A stretch of DNA of 64,000 bases, from contig NZ_CP054690.1 of assembly GCF_013348805.1 (NCBI RefSeq), positions 1,426,001-1,490,000 on the forward strand, given 5' to 3'. This DNA is from Rhodococcus sp. W8901. GTDB lineage: Bacteria > Actinomycetota > Actinomycetes > Mycobacteriales > Mycobacteriaceae. The notes beneath the pieces were generated by a model. It searched no databases and was not told where the DNA came from. It was given only the letters and a program-made list of their open reading frames with translations. Below are positions 24,377-33,413 of this stretch, piece after piece (within the stretch, counting starts at the first letter, position 1; every line of letters starts with the position of its first letter). The position numbers and the translations under genes are program-made.

Positions 24377-25254
24377 AGCTCTGCCTTTCCGGTAGTTGTC
24401 TGCCCGACCTCTGCGCGGTGAACGATGATGTCGCCGAAGCCGGTGTGGGCCTGGAGTTCCAAGGTTTGGTCGGTCGATGCCGGTCCGGCCGTCTCGGCGA
24501 GCCTGTTGTGGACCTTGCCGAACGAGGTGTGTACGTCGAGGCGCGCGGCCGTGCCGGACCGGATTCCCACCTCGATCTCGCCGTGTCCCGTCCGCAGGGA
24601 CGCGGTGCCACGGGTGACCTCGCCGATCCGGATGTCGCCGTTCGCGGTCGCGGCGGTGACGTCGGCGCCGGCGTGGTCGACGGTGACGTCGCCGTTCGCC
24701 GTCTTGACCCGGAGACTTCCCGTGACGCTGCCGATCCGGTTGTGCCCGTTGGCATTCTTGACGACGAGGCTGCCGTCGACGCGGGGCAGTTCGACCTTGC
24801 CCGAGCCGGTGCTCACGTCGGCGTCGCCGGACACACTCTCCACCACGATCGCGCCGGCACCGGAATGCGCGGTCAGTGCGGCGGTGGCACCGAGGCGGAC
24901 GTCGCCGGTCGAGGTCTTGATCCGGCAGTCGCCGAGTCGGCCCGTCGAGCGGAACGCCGCCACCGACGCGTCGGCCTCGACCGCCGATCCGGAGGGCAGT
25001 GCGACCGTGATGTCGACCGATCCGACCTTGCCCCACACGCCGAGCACTCGGGGCTTCGGTGCTCGTACGAGCAGTCGGCCCGAGGCGAACTCGACGCGGG
25101 TCTGTTCGGCGGCGCGCACGTCCGTCTCGCGGTTCGGGTCGCTGGGGCGGACCTCCACGACCGTGTCGTCACGATCGCTCGCGGTGATGGTGGCGTCGCC
25201 GACGGCGAACTGGAGGGTTGCGGTGATCGGTTCTGTGCTGGCGAAAGTAGGCAT
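24373..25254 (-). CDS. DUF4097 beta-strand-repeat protein
   Basis: A 293-residue protein made of short repeated beta strands, with recurring cores such as GDVRLGATAALTAHSGAGAI, ANGDVTVDHAGADV, ANGDIRIGEVTRG and TGHGEIEVG. This is the DUF4097 right-handed beta pattern, which often accompanies two-component or transporter genes and has no known enzymatic role. There is no signal peptide or membrane segment, so it is probably cytoplasmic. GAGGATCACCA precedes the ATG. It lies between the ribbon-helix-helix regulator (43-base gap) and the exporter ATPase (ATGA overlap). Confidence 0.85.
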   Translation of the reverse strand: MPTFASTEPITATLQFAVGDATITASDRDDTVVEVRPSDPNRETDVRAAEQTRVEFASGRLLVRAPKPRVLGVWGKVGSVDITVALPSGSAVEADASVAAFRSTGRLGDCRIKTSTGDVRLGATAALTAHSGAGAIVVESVSGDADVSTGSGKVELPRVDGSLVVKNANGHNRIGSVTGSLRVKTANGDVTVDHAGADVTAATANGDIRIGEVTRGTASLRTGHGEIEVGIRSGTAARLDVHTSFGKVHNRLAETAGPASTDQTLELQAHTGFGDIIVHRAEVGQTTTGKAEL

Positions 25255-25297
25255 TGGTGATCCTCGGGGGTTCGATGGTGTGCGGGGTCAGCCGGGG

Positions 25298-25819
25298 TCA
25301 GCGGACCCAGCCGGTGTAGCGGTCGCCGCCGGTCGGGGCGCGCCGCTCGGGCCGTCGGGCGCCGCTGCCGTCGTCGAGCGCGGCGGCGGCCGACCGGACC
25401 AGCCAGGCGTTGACGGACAGCCCGGCGGTACGGGCCGCGTCCTCGACACGGTCCTTGAGGTCCTGCGGGAGTCGGAGATTGATGCGGGTCATCGGCCCCT
25501 CGTCGGTCTCTGCGGGACGAGGCGTCGGAGGCTCGGATTCGGAGGCCTCGCCGGGGTCGGTGAACGCCGGCGGCGCGGGCGGCGGGGTCACGACGAAGCT
25601 GGGCTCGCGTCCGCGCAGGCGCAGATCGACCGAACCGGGGGCCAGTTCACTGGTGATCTCGCTCGCGGCGGCCGAGAGCGCGTCCAGCAGTGCCAGTCGG
25701 ATCGCCGAATCCAGCGGTGCCGTCAACCGTTCCGCGAGTGCGCGGGCGTCCGGGCCGCCCGCCTCGGCCGCGACGGCGAGATCGTTGTGGAGTGCGGAGA
25801 CGTACGGTGTGAGGTCCAT
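25298..25819 (-). CDS. Ribbon-helix-helix regulator heading the DUF4097-ABC operon
   Basis: A protein of about 173 residues. The C-terminal part carries a ribbon-helix-helix domain: strand MTRINLRLPQ, helix DLKDRVEDAARTAG, turn and helix SVNAWLVRSAAAAL, as in Arc/MetJ/CopG-type DNA-binding proteins. The N-terminal half (DLTPYVSALHNDLAVAAEAG onward) is helical and a proline-rich linker joins the two. The ATG at 25819 overlaps an array of TGGCACCA-type half-sites, so self-repression is likely. A TTG at 25849 is an alternative start. No Shine-Dalgarno site is seen, so translation may be leaderless. Confidence 0.72.
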   Translation of the reverse strand: MDLTPYVSALHNDLAVAAEAGGPDARALAERLTAPLDSAIRLALLDALSAAASEITSELAPGSVDLRLRGREPSFVVTPPPAPPAFTDPGEASESEPPTPRPAETDEGPMTRINLRLPQDLKDRVEDAARTAGLSVNAWLVRSAAAALDDGSGARRPERRAPTGGDRYTGWVR

Positions 25820-25900
25820 GGCACCACTATGGCACCAAAGTGATGCCAATGGGAAGGGTTTGGCATCAAATTCTTGTCCACATGGCGCCGAGTGGTGCCA
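25819..25900. promoter_or_regulatory. Phased operator array of TGGCRYCA-type half-sites
   Basis: Half-sites occur at 25819 (TGGCACCA), 25830 (TGGCACCA), 25841 (TGATGCCA, opposite orientation), 25861 (TGGCATCA), 25883 (TGGCGCCG, imperfect) and 25893 (TGGTGCCA, opposite). Start-to-start distances are 11, 11, 20, 22 and 10, close to whole or double helical turns. It covers the start of the ribbon-helix-helix gene, so that protein is the natural ligand and the downstream exporter operon would be co-regulated (inference). Confidence 0.65.
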
Positions 25901-25906
25901 TGTGGC

Positions 25907-27181
25907 TCACCAGGTCTGCGCCGACAACCCCCGCTTCGCGAGCTGTGCGACGGCGAGTTCACGCAGTTCGTCGGCGCTGTCGAAGTACGCGGGATCGACC
26001 CCGACCAGCGACAACGAGTACGTGTCGCCGTACGAGCACAGGTACGCCGACAGCCGCGTCATGGTGCCGGCGTCGTGGTCCACGGCCAGGCGCGGGTGGA
26101 CGGCACGGGTCGCCACGCCGGTCGTGCGGTGCGGGCCGAGTGACCCGACGGAGTCGGGCAGCCGCCCGATGTTGGAACAGAGTGCATCGCGTTCGCCCGC
26201 GCCCGCAGTCAGGTGGTGCGCCAGTCGGTCGGGGAGCAGTTGGGAGATCTCCTCCGGGAACCCCGACGGCGCGCCCATCGGCGGGCGGGAGTACGCCTCC
26301 CGGCTCAGTTCGCGGATGTCGGCGAGTGAATCCTCCGGTCCGACAGTCACATCCGTCATCACGATGGAGTTGTCGGCCGTCTCGGAACTGCGCATGTCGA
26401 CCGGCAGGCAGATGTTCAGGGGCATCGGAACCCCGGCGGCGTCGGCGATCGCGGTGAGCACCGCGATGAACAGTCCGTTCGCGGTGCCGTCCTGTTCGGC
26501 GGCCACCGCGTCCCAGGCGGTCGCGTCGATGTCGAGAATCGCGCTGCACATCGCCGACGGCCTGTGGGCCTGGCCCGACCCGGGCTCCGGAGTCTGGTCG
26601 ACGAAGTCCCGCAGTTCACGGCGCCGGCGCTCGCTGAACGCCAGCCCCAGCGTCGCCGCCAGCCCGCGCCCGACGACGGTACCGACCAGGCGCGCCGCGT
26701 CCGCCACGTCCGACGTGCGCGAGATGGTCGGTGGGGTCGAGCGGCCGGTGAGGGCCGCGTCGACCGCGGAGATCAGTCCGCGGGCGTCGGCGATCACGTG
26801 CGAACACACGAGGGAGATCACGGTGCCACCGTCGGCGACCGGCGCCGCCGACAGCGCCCACCCCGGCCCGAACTCGGGGTCGACGTCGACGGCGGCCTGC
26901 CCGTCGGCCCACCGGAGCACGTCGTCGACCGGCACGGTCTCGGTGTCGTACCGCAGGGGATAGCAGTCGGTGCTGGTCACCCAGCGCAATCGGGCGCCGG
27001 GCACCCGCGGACGGACGACCCGCCGGGCCAGGGCCCCGTGCCTCAGCCCGTCGTGCACCGACGCGAGGACCGCGCCATCCATGACGTCGGCGGTGCGCCA
27101 CAAACCCTGCATCACGATCGGCAACCCGTAGCCGTGATGTCGGCGCAGGAAGATCTCGTCCACCATGGTCAACCGGTCCAT
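25907..27181 (-). CDS. Condensation/WS-DGAT-like acyltransferase with an altered active-site motif
   Basis: A 424-residue protein related to wax ester synthase/diacylglycerol acyltransferases and PapA-type condensation enzymes. It has MDRLTMVDEIFLRRHHGYG at the start, RWVTSTDCYPLRYDTE, and the catalytic region LVCSHVIADARGLISAVDAAL, where the family motif HHxxxDG reads S-H-x3-D-A. The second histidine and the aspartate remain but the first histidine is Ser and the Gly is Ala. Later motifs include NICLPVDMRSSETADN and LCSNIGRLPDSVG. It probably transfers an acyl group to an alcohol, but activity is uncertain. Confidence 0.7.
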   Translation of the reverse strand: MDRLTMVDEIFLRRHHGYGLPIVMQGLWRTADVMDGAVLASVHDGLRHGALARRVVRPRVPGARLRWVTSTDCYPLRYDTETVPVDDVLRWADGQAAVDVDPEFGPGWALSAAPVADGGTVISLVCSHVIADARGLISAVDAALTGRSTPPTISRTSDVADAARLVGTVVGRGLAATLGLAFSERRRRELRDFVDQTPEPGSGQAHRPSAMCSAILDIDATAWDAVAAEQDGTANGLFIAVLTAIADAAGVPMPLNICLPVDMRSSETADNSIVMTDVTVGPEDSLADIRELSREAYSRPPMGAPSGFPEEISQLLPDRLAHHLTAGAGERDALCSNIGRLPDSVGSLGPHRTTGVATRAVHPRLAVDHDAGTMTRLSAYLCSYGDTYSLSLVGVDPAYFDSADELRELAVAQLAKRGLSAQTW

Positions 27182-27209
27182 GGGATCGGACGTTACCGCC
27201 AAGCGGGCC

Positions 27210-27974
27210 TCAGCTGCCGAAACTGCCGTGCCTGCCCTCGCCGGCCGCGAACCGGGCGGCGCCGCCGAGCGCGTCGACGGTGACCGCCACCATGCCGTGC
27301 CGGAACTCGGACGCCAGGGCATTCTCCTCGGACAACCCCTCCTGCTCGAGCGCCGACATCCGGTCCTCGCGGAGGCAGGTTTGCGGGAATCGGGCGAGTT
27401 CGGTCGCCAACTCCTCGGCGGCGGCCCGCGACTGCCCCGGCGGCACCACCCGATTGACCAGGCCGATCGCGAGGGCCTCGTCGGCGTCGACCGCGCGGCC
27501 GGTCAGTATCAGGTCCATTGCGCGTCCCGCGCCGATGAGGCGGGGCAGGCGCACGGTGCCACCGTCGATCAGTGGTACACCCCAGCGCCGGCAGAAGACG
27601 CCGAAGACGCTGTCGGACTCCGCGACTCGCAGGTCCGCCCACAACGCCAGTTCGAGACCGCCGGCCACCGCGTGCCCCGCGATCGCGGCGATCACCGGCT
27701 TGGACAGTCGCATGCGAGTAGGTCCCATCGGTCCGTCGCCGTCGGGTGTGACGTGGTTGGACCGGTCCGTGCCGAGTGCCTTGAGGTCGGCGCCCGCGCA
27801 GAACGTGCCACCGTCGCCCCACAGGACCGCGACCGCGGCATCGGGATCGTTCTCGAACTCGCGGAACGCCTCGGCCAGCGCGGCGGCGGTGGGCCCGTCC
27901 ACCGCATTACGCACCTCGGGCCGGGACAACACGATGGTCGTCACGGGCCCGGTTCGTTCAGTGCGCACCGGCAT
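27210..27974 (-). CDS. Enoyl-CoA hydratase/isomerase family protein
   Basis: A 254-residue crotonase. It shows VLSRPEVRNAVDG, the oxyanion-hole motif GTFCAGADLKALG near residue 60 and the second oxyanion segment AAIAGHAVAGGLELALWADL near 105, followed by GVPLIDGGTVRLPRLIG, where classical hydratases keep a catalytic glutamate. Here the expected acidic residue appears as aspartate at most, so it may be an isomerase or another crotonase-type enzyme. Crotonases act on acyl-CoA thioesters in the cytoplasm. It is divergent from the tetR gene at 28053. Confidence 0.85.
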   Translation of the reverse strand: MPVRTERTGPVTTIVLSRPEVRNAVDGPTAAALAEAFREFENDPDAAVAVLWGDGGTFCAGADLKALGTDRSNHVTPDGDGPMGPTRMRLSKPVIAAIAGHAVAGGLELALWADLRVAESDSVFGVFCRRWGVPLIDGGTVRLPRLIGAGRAMDLILTGRAVDADEALAIGLVNRVVPPGQSRAAAEELATELARFPQTCLREDRMSALEQEGLSEENALASEFRHGMVAVTVDALGGAARFAAGEGRHGSFGS

Positions 27975-28052
27975 GGTTCGACGCTACCCGGGGCCGCTGC
28001 GCCGGAAGGGTTGAATCGTGGGTTCGCGGGCCGTACTGGAACACTGACCACC

Positions 28053-28661
28053 ATGGCCTACCGTCGAACCCCCGCCGTCGAGGCGCGTCTCGCGGCCCAA
28101 CGCGACGCCATCTTCCAGGCCGCGGTCGCGGTGCTGTCGGAGGAGGGCTATCAGGGGCTGACGATCGCGGCCGTCGCCACCCGCGCGGGGGTGGCGACCG
28201 GCAGCGTCTACACGCATTTCTCGGGCAAGTCGGACCTCGTGGTCGCGGTGTTCCGAGAGATCGTCGGTCGTGAGGTTGCCGAGGTGAACGCGGCTGCGGG
28301 ACCTGGTCGTTCGGCCGCCGAGCGGATCGCGGCGGTGATCGAGACCTTCGGCGGTCGGGCCATGCGAAACCCGAAGCTCGCGTACACGCTGCTCGCGGAA
28401 CCTGTCGACGCGGCGGTCGACGCCGAGCGTCTCATCTTCCGCCGCACCTTCGCCGACGCGTTCGCCGCGGCCGTCGCCGACGGTATCGCCGACGGCGAAC
28501 TCGAGCCGCAGAACGTTCCGCTGGCGGCGGCGTCGCTCGTCGGCGCCACCGCCGAGGTACTGGCCGGCCCACTGGCGTCCGGCGGTGCCGATCCCGGCGT
28601 GATCGAAGACCTGGTCCGGTTCGCCCTCACCGCGGTCGGTGGTGTCCGCTCGACGCGTTGA
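28053..28661 (+). CDS. TetR family transcriptional regulator
   Basis: A 202-residue regulator. The DNA-binding domain has AIFQAAVAVLSEEGYQGLTI, AVATRAGVATGSVYTHFSGK and SDLVVAVF within the first 60 residues. The C-terminal domain (ETFGGRAMRNPKLAYTLLAE) is a helical effector domain. The ATG at 28053 starts directly before the family domain; an open frame from 27165 is the antisense of neighbouring genes. It is divergent from the crotonase gene, separated by 78 bases, which it may control. Confidence 0.9.
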   Translation: MAYRRTPAVEARLAAQRDAIFQAAVAVLSEEGYQGLTIAAVATRAGVATGSVYTHFSGKSDLVVAVFREIVGREVAEVNAAAGPGRSAAERIAAVIETFGGRAMRNPKLAYTLLAEPVDAAVDAERLIFRRTFADAFAAAVADGIADGELEPQNVPLAAASLVGATAEVLAGPLASGGADPGVIEDLVRFALTAVGGVRSTR

Positions 28662-28725
28662 CCAGTGCGTTTGCCGTGCAGGCGCATACTGGGTGCAGCG
28701 AATTTCTCGATTCACGGAGCACGTC

Positions 28726-29523
28726 ATGCTTGTCGACACGAGATGGAGCGCCTGGAACGAGGAGATCGAGGTCCAGGTCACCGAAGCCGCGGCGCTGGGA
28801 CCCGCGGCGGGGCTGGTCGGTGCGGTCCTGTCCGAGGCGGAATCCGCCTGCAGCCTCCACCGCGGCGACGCCGAGATCCACGCCGTCAACCTGGCACAGG
28901 GGCTGCCGGTGCGAGTCAGTGTCCGGTTGGCCGGGCTCCTGCGATCGGCGCTATGGGTGGCCCGCATGACCGACGGCGTGGTCAGCCCGCTCGCCTTCGA
29001 CGAGCCGCCGTCGAGTGTTCCGTCCATCCACCCGGAGCCCACGTTCGCGGACGTCCAGATCGACGACGCCACCGTGCTCGCACCGTGGGGGGTGTCGTTC
29101 GACATCGGCGACACCGCGAAGGCGGATACCGCGGATCGGGCGGCCGCGCTGGTCGCCCACGAACTCGAGTGCGGTGTGCTGGTCCGCGTCGGCGGCAACG
29201 TCGCCACGGCCGGACACTGTCCGGCCGGGGGATGGCAGGTTCCCGTCCCGGGCGACGGGGCGGTGGAACTGCCGGCGGGTACCGCGCTGGCGACCGCCGG
29301 CGCAGATCGCACCCGGGCGAGCGAAGGTGTGGGAGGCGGCTGGGAACAGGTGTCGGTGATGGCCGGGGACGCGTTGTGGGCCTACGCGGCCGCGGCGTCG
29401 TCGCAGCGACGGAACCTCGGTGCGGTGGCCTGGCTCGAGCAGCAGGAACTGGCCGCCCGACTCGTCGACTACGACGGGCGCGTCTACACCACGTGCGGAT
29501 GGAGTCATCCGCACGCGGCGTGA
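28726..29523 (+). CDS. FAD:protein FMN transferase (ApbE family)
   Basis: A 265-residue ApbE-type enzyme. Family signs are DTRWSAWNEEIEVQV at the start, EAESACSLHRGDAEIHAVN, the GVSFDIGDTAKADTADRAA segment that binds FAD, LVRVGGNVATAG, and a late ASEGVGGGWEQVSVMAGDALWAYAAA region. Such enzymes attach FMN to a threonine in partner flavoproteins using FAD and Mg2+. No lipoprotein signal is visible, so it is probably cytoplasmic here. GGAG precedes the ATG at 28726. No flavinylation partner gene is adjacent. Confidence 0.8.
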   Translation: MLVDTRWSAWNEEIEVQVTEAAALGPAAGLVGAVLSEAESACSLHRGDAEIHAVNLAQGLPVRVSVRLAGLLRSALWVARMTDGVVSPLAFDEPPSSVPSIHPEPTFADVQIDDATVLAPWGVSFDIGDTAKADTADRAAALVAHELECGVLVRVGGNVATAGHCPAGGWQVPVPGDGAVELPAGTALATAGADRTRASEGVGGGWEQVSVMAGDALWAYAAAASSQRRNLGAVAWLEQQELAARLVDYDGRVYTTCGWSHPHAA

Positions 29524-29535
29524 GGGTCGCCGACG

Positions 29536-31185
29536 TCAGACGGTGCGGCCGCGCTGCTTCCGGTACCAGCGCACCAGTGCGTCGGTAGACGAATCGTCCT
29601 GCTGCGGAGGCGCTTCCGTCGACGTCAGGACCGGACCGAGCTCGAGGGCCTGGGCCTTGCCGAGTTCGACACCCCACTGGTCGAACGAGTCGACGCCCCA
29701 GATCACGCCCGCCACGAACACCTGGTGCTCGTACAGCGCGATGAGCTGACCGATCACGGCCGGGGTCAACCGCGGAGCCAGGATCGTGGTCGACGGCCTG
29801 TTGCCCGGCATCACCTTGTGCGGCACGAGTTCCGGCGCGGTGCCCTCGGCGGCGATCTCCTCGGCCGTCTTGCCGAATGCGAGCACCTTCGTCTGCGCGA
29901 ACAGGTTGCTCATGAGCAGGTCGTGCATGCTGCCGGTGCCGTCCGCGGTGGGCAGATCGTCGGTGGGCTCGGCGAAGCCGATGAAGTCGGCCGGCACCAG
30001 GCGGGTGCCCTGGTGGAGCAACTGGTAGAAGGCGTGCTGGCCGTTGGTGCCAGGCTCGCCCCAGAAGATCTCGCCGGTCTTGGTGGTGACAGGGGAGCCG
30101 TCGGCGCGCACCGACTTGCCGTTGGACTCCATCGTCAGCTGCTGCAGGTAGGCGGCGAACCGGGCCAGGTCGTTCGAATACGGAAGCACCGCACGGGATT
30201 CGGCGTCGAAGAAGCTCGAGTACCAGACGCCGATCAGTCCCAGCAGTACCGGCGCGTTCCGCTCGAGCGGTGCTGTCCGGAAGTGCTCGTCGATCGCGTG
30301 GAACCCGGAGAGGAACTCGGCGAACCGTTCCTTGCCGATCACCGCCATCACTGCCAGGCCGATAGCCGAGTCCACCGAGTAGCGGCCACCCACCCAGTCC
30401 CAGAACCCGAACATGTTGGCGGTGTCGATACCGAACTCCGCAACCCGCTGCGCGTGCGTGGACACCGCGACGAAGTGCTTGGGCACCGCGCTCTCGCCGA
30501 GCTCGTCGACCAGCCACCGGCGCGCGGCCGACGCATTGGTGAGCGTCTCGAGCGTCGAGAACGTCTTGGACGCGACCACGAACAGCGTGGTGGCCGGGTC
30601 GAGGTCGGCGAGCGTTCCCACCAGATCCGACGGGTCGACATTCGAGACGAACCGCGCCGAGATCCCGGCGTTCGCGTAGTGGCGCAGTGCGCCGCACACC
30701 ATGACCGGTCCCAGGTCGGAGCCGCCGATGCCGATGTTGACGACCGTGCGGATCCGTTCGCCGGTGGCGCCGCGCCACTGCCCGGACCGCAGCCGGTCGG
30801 TGAAGTCGCCCATGCGACGCAGGACATCGTGCACGTCTGCGACGACGTCCTGGCCGTCGACGGTCAGCTGCGCGTCGGCCGGCAGCCGCAGCGCGGTGTG
30901 CAGCACCGCGCGGTCCTCCGACGTGTTGATGTGGGCGCCGGCGAACATGTCGTCACGACGCTGCTCGACGCGCGCTGTACGAGCGAGTTCGACCAGCAGG
31001 TCCAGAGTTTCGCGGGTCACGCGGTGCTTGCTGTAGTCGACGTACAGGTCGGCGGCGGTCACCGTCAGCGCGGTGCCACGATCCGGATCCTGCGCGAACA
31101 GGTTTCTCAGATGGGCAGATTCGATCACTCGATGATGCGCATCCAGGTTCTTCCAGGCTGCGGTACCGGTGATGTCTGTGCTCAT
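29536..31185 (-). CDS. pgi: Glucose-6-phosphate isomerase
   Basis: A 549-residue enzyme that interconverts glucose-6-phosphate and fructose-6-phosphate. Diagnostic motifs are [14 protein letters not shown] near residue 155, the [11 protein letters not shown] loop, the ESNGKSV signature, [17 protein letters not shown] carrying the catalytic histidine, and QWGVELGKA near the C-terminus. Length and motif order are those of the single-domain bacterial enzyme. It is the first gene of the block that matches the M. tuberculosis Rv0946c-Rv0959 order and is divergent from the succinate-semialdehyde dehydrogenase gene. Confidence 0.97.
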   Translation of the reverse strand: MSTDITGTAAWKNLDAHHRVIESAHLRNLFAQDPDRGTALTVTAADLYVDYSKHRVTRETLDLLVELARTARVEQRRDDMFAGAHINTSEDRAVLHTALRLPADAQLTVDGQDVVADVHDVLRRMGDFTDRLRSGQWRGATGERIRTVVNIGIGGSDLGPVMVCGALRHYANAGISARFVSNVDPSDLVGTLADLDPATTLFVVASKTFSTLETLTNASAARRWLVDELGESAVPKHFVAVSTHAQRVAEFGIDTANMFGFWDWVGGRYSVDSAIGLAVMAVIGKERFAEFLSGFHAIDEHFRTAPLERNAPVLLGLIGVWYSSFFDAESRAVLPYSNDLARFAAYLQQLTMESNGKSVRADGSPVTTKTGEIFWGEPGTNGQHAFYQLLHQGTRLVPADFIGFAEPTDDLPTADGTGSMHDLLMSNLFAQTKVLAFGKTAEEIAAEGTAPELVPHKVMPGNRPSTTILAPRLTPAVIGQLIALYEHQVFVAGVIWGVDSFDQWGVELGKAQALELGPVLTSTEAPPQQDDSSTDALVRWYRKQRGRTV

Positions 31186-31250
31186 GGAGGCAGCTTATCG
31201 GCACTGGACCCGAACATCTTGTCGGCTCTCATTCTCTGGAGAGGCGGCGC

Positions 31251-32714
31251 ATGATGGAGGTCATGAACCCAGCCGAATTGATTCGTGCCGTTCCTACCAA
31301 GCTGTGGATCGGCGGCACCCCCGTCGACGCCGAGAACGGCGCCACGTTCCCCGTTCGGAATCCCGCGACCGGTGACGTCCTCACCGAGGTCGCCGACGCC
31401 AGCCCCGGTGACGCCGTCAAGGCGCTCGACGCGGCGGTGGCCGCGCAGGCGGACTGGGCCGCGACCCCGGCACGCGAGCGCGGCGAGCTGTTGCGGTCGG
31501 TCTTCGAGAAGATCGCCGCTCGCGCCGAGACGTTCGCGCAGTTGATGACGCTCGAAATGGGCAAGGCCCTGCCGGAGAGCCGCGCCGAGGTGAAGTACGG
31601 CAGCGAGTTCTTCCGGTGGTTCGCCGAGGAGGCGGTCCGGATGGAGGGCCGCTACCAGTCGGCGCCGGCCGGCAACGGGCGCATCCTCGTCGGCAAGCAG
31701 CCCGTCGGGCCGTGCCTGGCGATCACCCCGTGGAACTTCCCGCTCGCGATGGGCACCCGCAAGATCGGACCCGCGCTGGCCGCCGGCTGCACCATGATCG
31801 TCAAGCCCGCGTCCGAGACGCCACTGACGATGCTCGCGCTCGCGGAACTGTTCGTCGAGGCAGGCCTCCCGCAGGGCGTGCTGTCGGTGCTGCCGACATC
31901 GCACTCGGGTGCCGTCACCGAACTGCTGCTCGAGGATCCCCGTCTGCGCAAGCTCACGTTCACCGGTTCCACCGCGGTGGGCCGGATGCTGGTCGAGAAG
32001 TCGGCGAAGGGCTTGCTGCGTACGTCGATGGAACTCGGCGGGAACGCTCCGTTCGTCGTGTTCGACGACGCCGACATCGACGCCGCCGTGGACGGCGCGA
32101 TGCTCGCGAAGCTCCGCAACGGCGGCGAGGCCTGCACCGCTGCCAACCGTTTCCACGTCGCGAACGCCGTCCGGGAGGAGTTCACCGCGAAGCTCACCGA
32201 ACGCATGGCAGCGTCGAAGATGGGCCCCGGTATCGACCCCGAGACGACACTGGGGCCGCTGATCAACCGGGACCAGCTCGAGACGGTCACCGACCTCGTC
32301 GAGGACGCCGTGAAGGCCGGCGCCGAGGTCCTGCTCGGCGGCGACGCGCCGGAGGGTCCGGGCTGGTTCTATCCCGCGACCGTACTCGCCGACGTGCCCG
32401 CGTCCGCTCGGATCCTGCGCGAGGAGGTGTTCGGCCCCGTGGCCGCGATCACCGGCTTCGACACCGAGGCGGAGGCTGTCGCCGCCGCCAACGACACCGA
32501 GTTCGGTCTGGCCGCGTACATCTACACCCGCGACCTCGACCGGGCCCTGCGCGTGTCGGACGCCCTCGAGACCGGGATGGTGGGCGTCAACCGCGGTGTC
32601 ATCTCCGACACCGCCGCACCGTTCGGCGGCGTAAAGGCATCCGGGTTCGGGCGGGAGGGCGGCAGCGAAGGCATCGCCGAGTACCTCGAGACCAAGTACA
32701 TCGCGCTGACCTGA
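31251..32714 (+). CDS. NAD(P)-dependent succinate-semialdehyde dehydrogenase-type aldehyde dehydrogenase
   Basis: A 487-residue aldehyde dehydrogenase. It has WNFPLAMGTRKIGPALAAGC near residue 160, the cofactor motif FTGSTAVGRML, the general base in LELGGNAP-type sequence (MELGGNAPFVVF) and the nucleophile in NGGEACTAANRF near Cys290. EEVFGPVAAI and FGGVKASGFGREGG close the fold. This fits the GabD-like group that oxidises succinate semialdehyde to succinate, though other semialdehydes are possible. A second in-frame ATG at 31263 follows GGAGG too closely to be sure. A hairpin terminator follows. Confidence 0.88.
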   Translation: MMEVMNPAELIRAVPTKLWIGGTPVDAENGATFPVRNPATGDVLTEVADASPGDAVKALDAAVAAQADWAATPARERGELLRSVFEKIAARAETFAQLMTLEMGKALPESRAEVKYGSEFFRWFAEEAVRMEGRYQSAPAGNGRILVGKQPVGPCLAITPWNFPLAMGTRKIGPALAAGCTMIVKPASETPLTMLALAELFVEAGLPQGVLSVLPTSHSGAVTELLLEDPRLRKLTFTGSTAVGRMLVEKSAKGLLRTSMELGGNAPFVVFDDADIDAAVDGAMLAKLRNGGEACTAANRFHVANAVREEFTAKLTERMAASKMGPGIDPETTLGPLINRDQLETVTDLVEDAVKAGAEVLLGGDAPEGPGWFYPATVLADVPASARILREEVFGPVAAITGFDTEAEAVAAANDTEFGLAAYIYTRDLDRALRVSDALETGMVGVNRGVISDTAAPFGGVKASGFGREGGSEGIAEYLETKYIALT

Positions 32715-32724
32715 CCCCGGCATA

Positions 32725-32760
32725 CGAGAACCGCCCGGTCGCAGGACCGGGCGGTTCTCG
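32725..32760. terminator. Bidirectional hairpin terminator between convergent genes
   Basis: A 16-base arm beginning CGAGAACCGCCC (32725-32740) pairs perfectly with 32745-32760 around a GCAG loop. It lies between the stops of the aldehyde dehydrogenase and the chorismate mutase. There is no T tract, as is common in actinobacteria. Confidence 0.75.
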
Positions 32761-32784
32761 TAGGACGTGTCGGTGCCGGTGAGG

Positions 32785-33078
32785 TCAGTGCCCCAGTCGC
32801 CCGCGCCCGAGGCGCAGCAGCAGCATCGCGAGGGTATGGCCCTCCTGGCCGAGTTCGCTGAACCGCTCGAGGACCTTCATCTCCCGGCTGTGGACCAGCC
32901 GCGGGCCGCCCGACGCCATGCGGGTGCGGCCGATGATCTGGGACACCTCGCTGCGGCGCTTCACCGCCGCGAGAATCTCGGCGTCGAGGCGGTCGATCTC
33001 CTTGCGGAGTTCGTCGATCTCGGCTTCGCTCGCGGGAACGGGTGACTCGGATGAAGGAGGTGCGGTCGGACTGCTCAT
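32785..33078 (-). CDS. Chorismate mutase (AroQ, intracellular)
   Basis: A 97-residue single-domain AroQ-type mutase. It has EIDELRKEIDRLDAEILAAV followed by KRRSEVSQIIGRTRMASGG and SREMKVLERFSELG, the three-helix pattern with the active-site arginines and lysine in the expected places. It converts chorismate to prephenate for phenylalanine and tyrosine synthesis. The Rv0948c enzyme of M. tuberculosis, also in this gene order, is of similar size and is activated by binding DAHP synthase. There is no signal peptide, so it is the cytoplasmic form. Confidence 0.92.
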   Translation of the reverse strand: MSSPTAPPSSESPVPASEAEIDELRKEIDRLDAEILAAVKRRSEVSQIIGRTRMASGGPRLVHSREMKVLERFSELGQEGHTLAMLLLRLGRGRLGH

Positions 33079-33413
33079 GTTCTTCTCCTCGTGTCAGAAC
33101 TAGGTTCGTTCGGTGCCCTCGAGTCGTTAGGAATCCGGGTCCAGCTCACAAGAACGCCCCGGGATCCGGTGTGGACCTCGGGGCGCGCGGGGGATCAGGC
33201 CGCGGGCACCATAGGCCGGTACCCGCTGGGAAATCGCCAGTGCTCGCGGGGCGAGCGCCATCGGGCACCCGGCTGGTGCCCCTGCGTGGCAATGATCATT
33301 ACTCCAGTTTGCCACGCGAATGAGACCAGCCCAAGCAGGGGTGACTGCCTTCACCGTCGACGGGATCGGGTAGCTGCCGAAGTGTCGGACTTCGCCGGTA
33401 GCGTTGACAGGCG
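33079..33413. other. Intergenic region upstream of the helicase, with an inverted repeat
   Basis: 335 bases between divergent chorismate mutase and helicase genes. GCGTGGCAA (33284-33292) is repeated in reverse complement as TTGCCACGC (33309-33317), with a 16-base spacer containing ATGATCATTACT. This could be an operator or RNA hairpin. I saw no LexA-type SOS box and no gene. The promoters of both flanking genes must lie here. Confidence 0.5.

Noticed and set aside
24377-25036. A 220-residue N-terminal extension of the ABC ATPase
   Set aside because: It is an arginine-rich shadow frame of the DUF4097 gene; the ATPase core begins right after ATG 24376, which overlaps the DUF4097 stop.
27165-28052. 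An N-terminal extension of the TetR gene back to 27165
   Set aside because: The sequence is the antisense of the crotonase gene and lacks any motif; the TetR domain begins right after the ATG at 28053.
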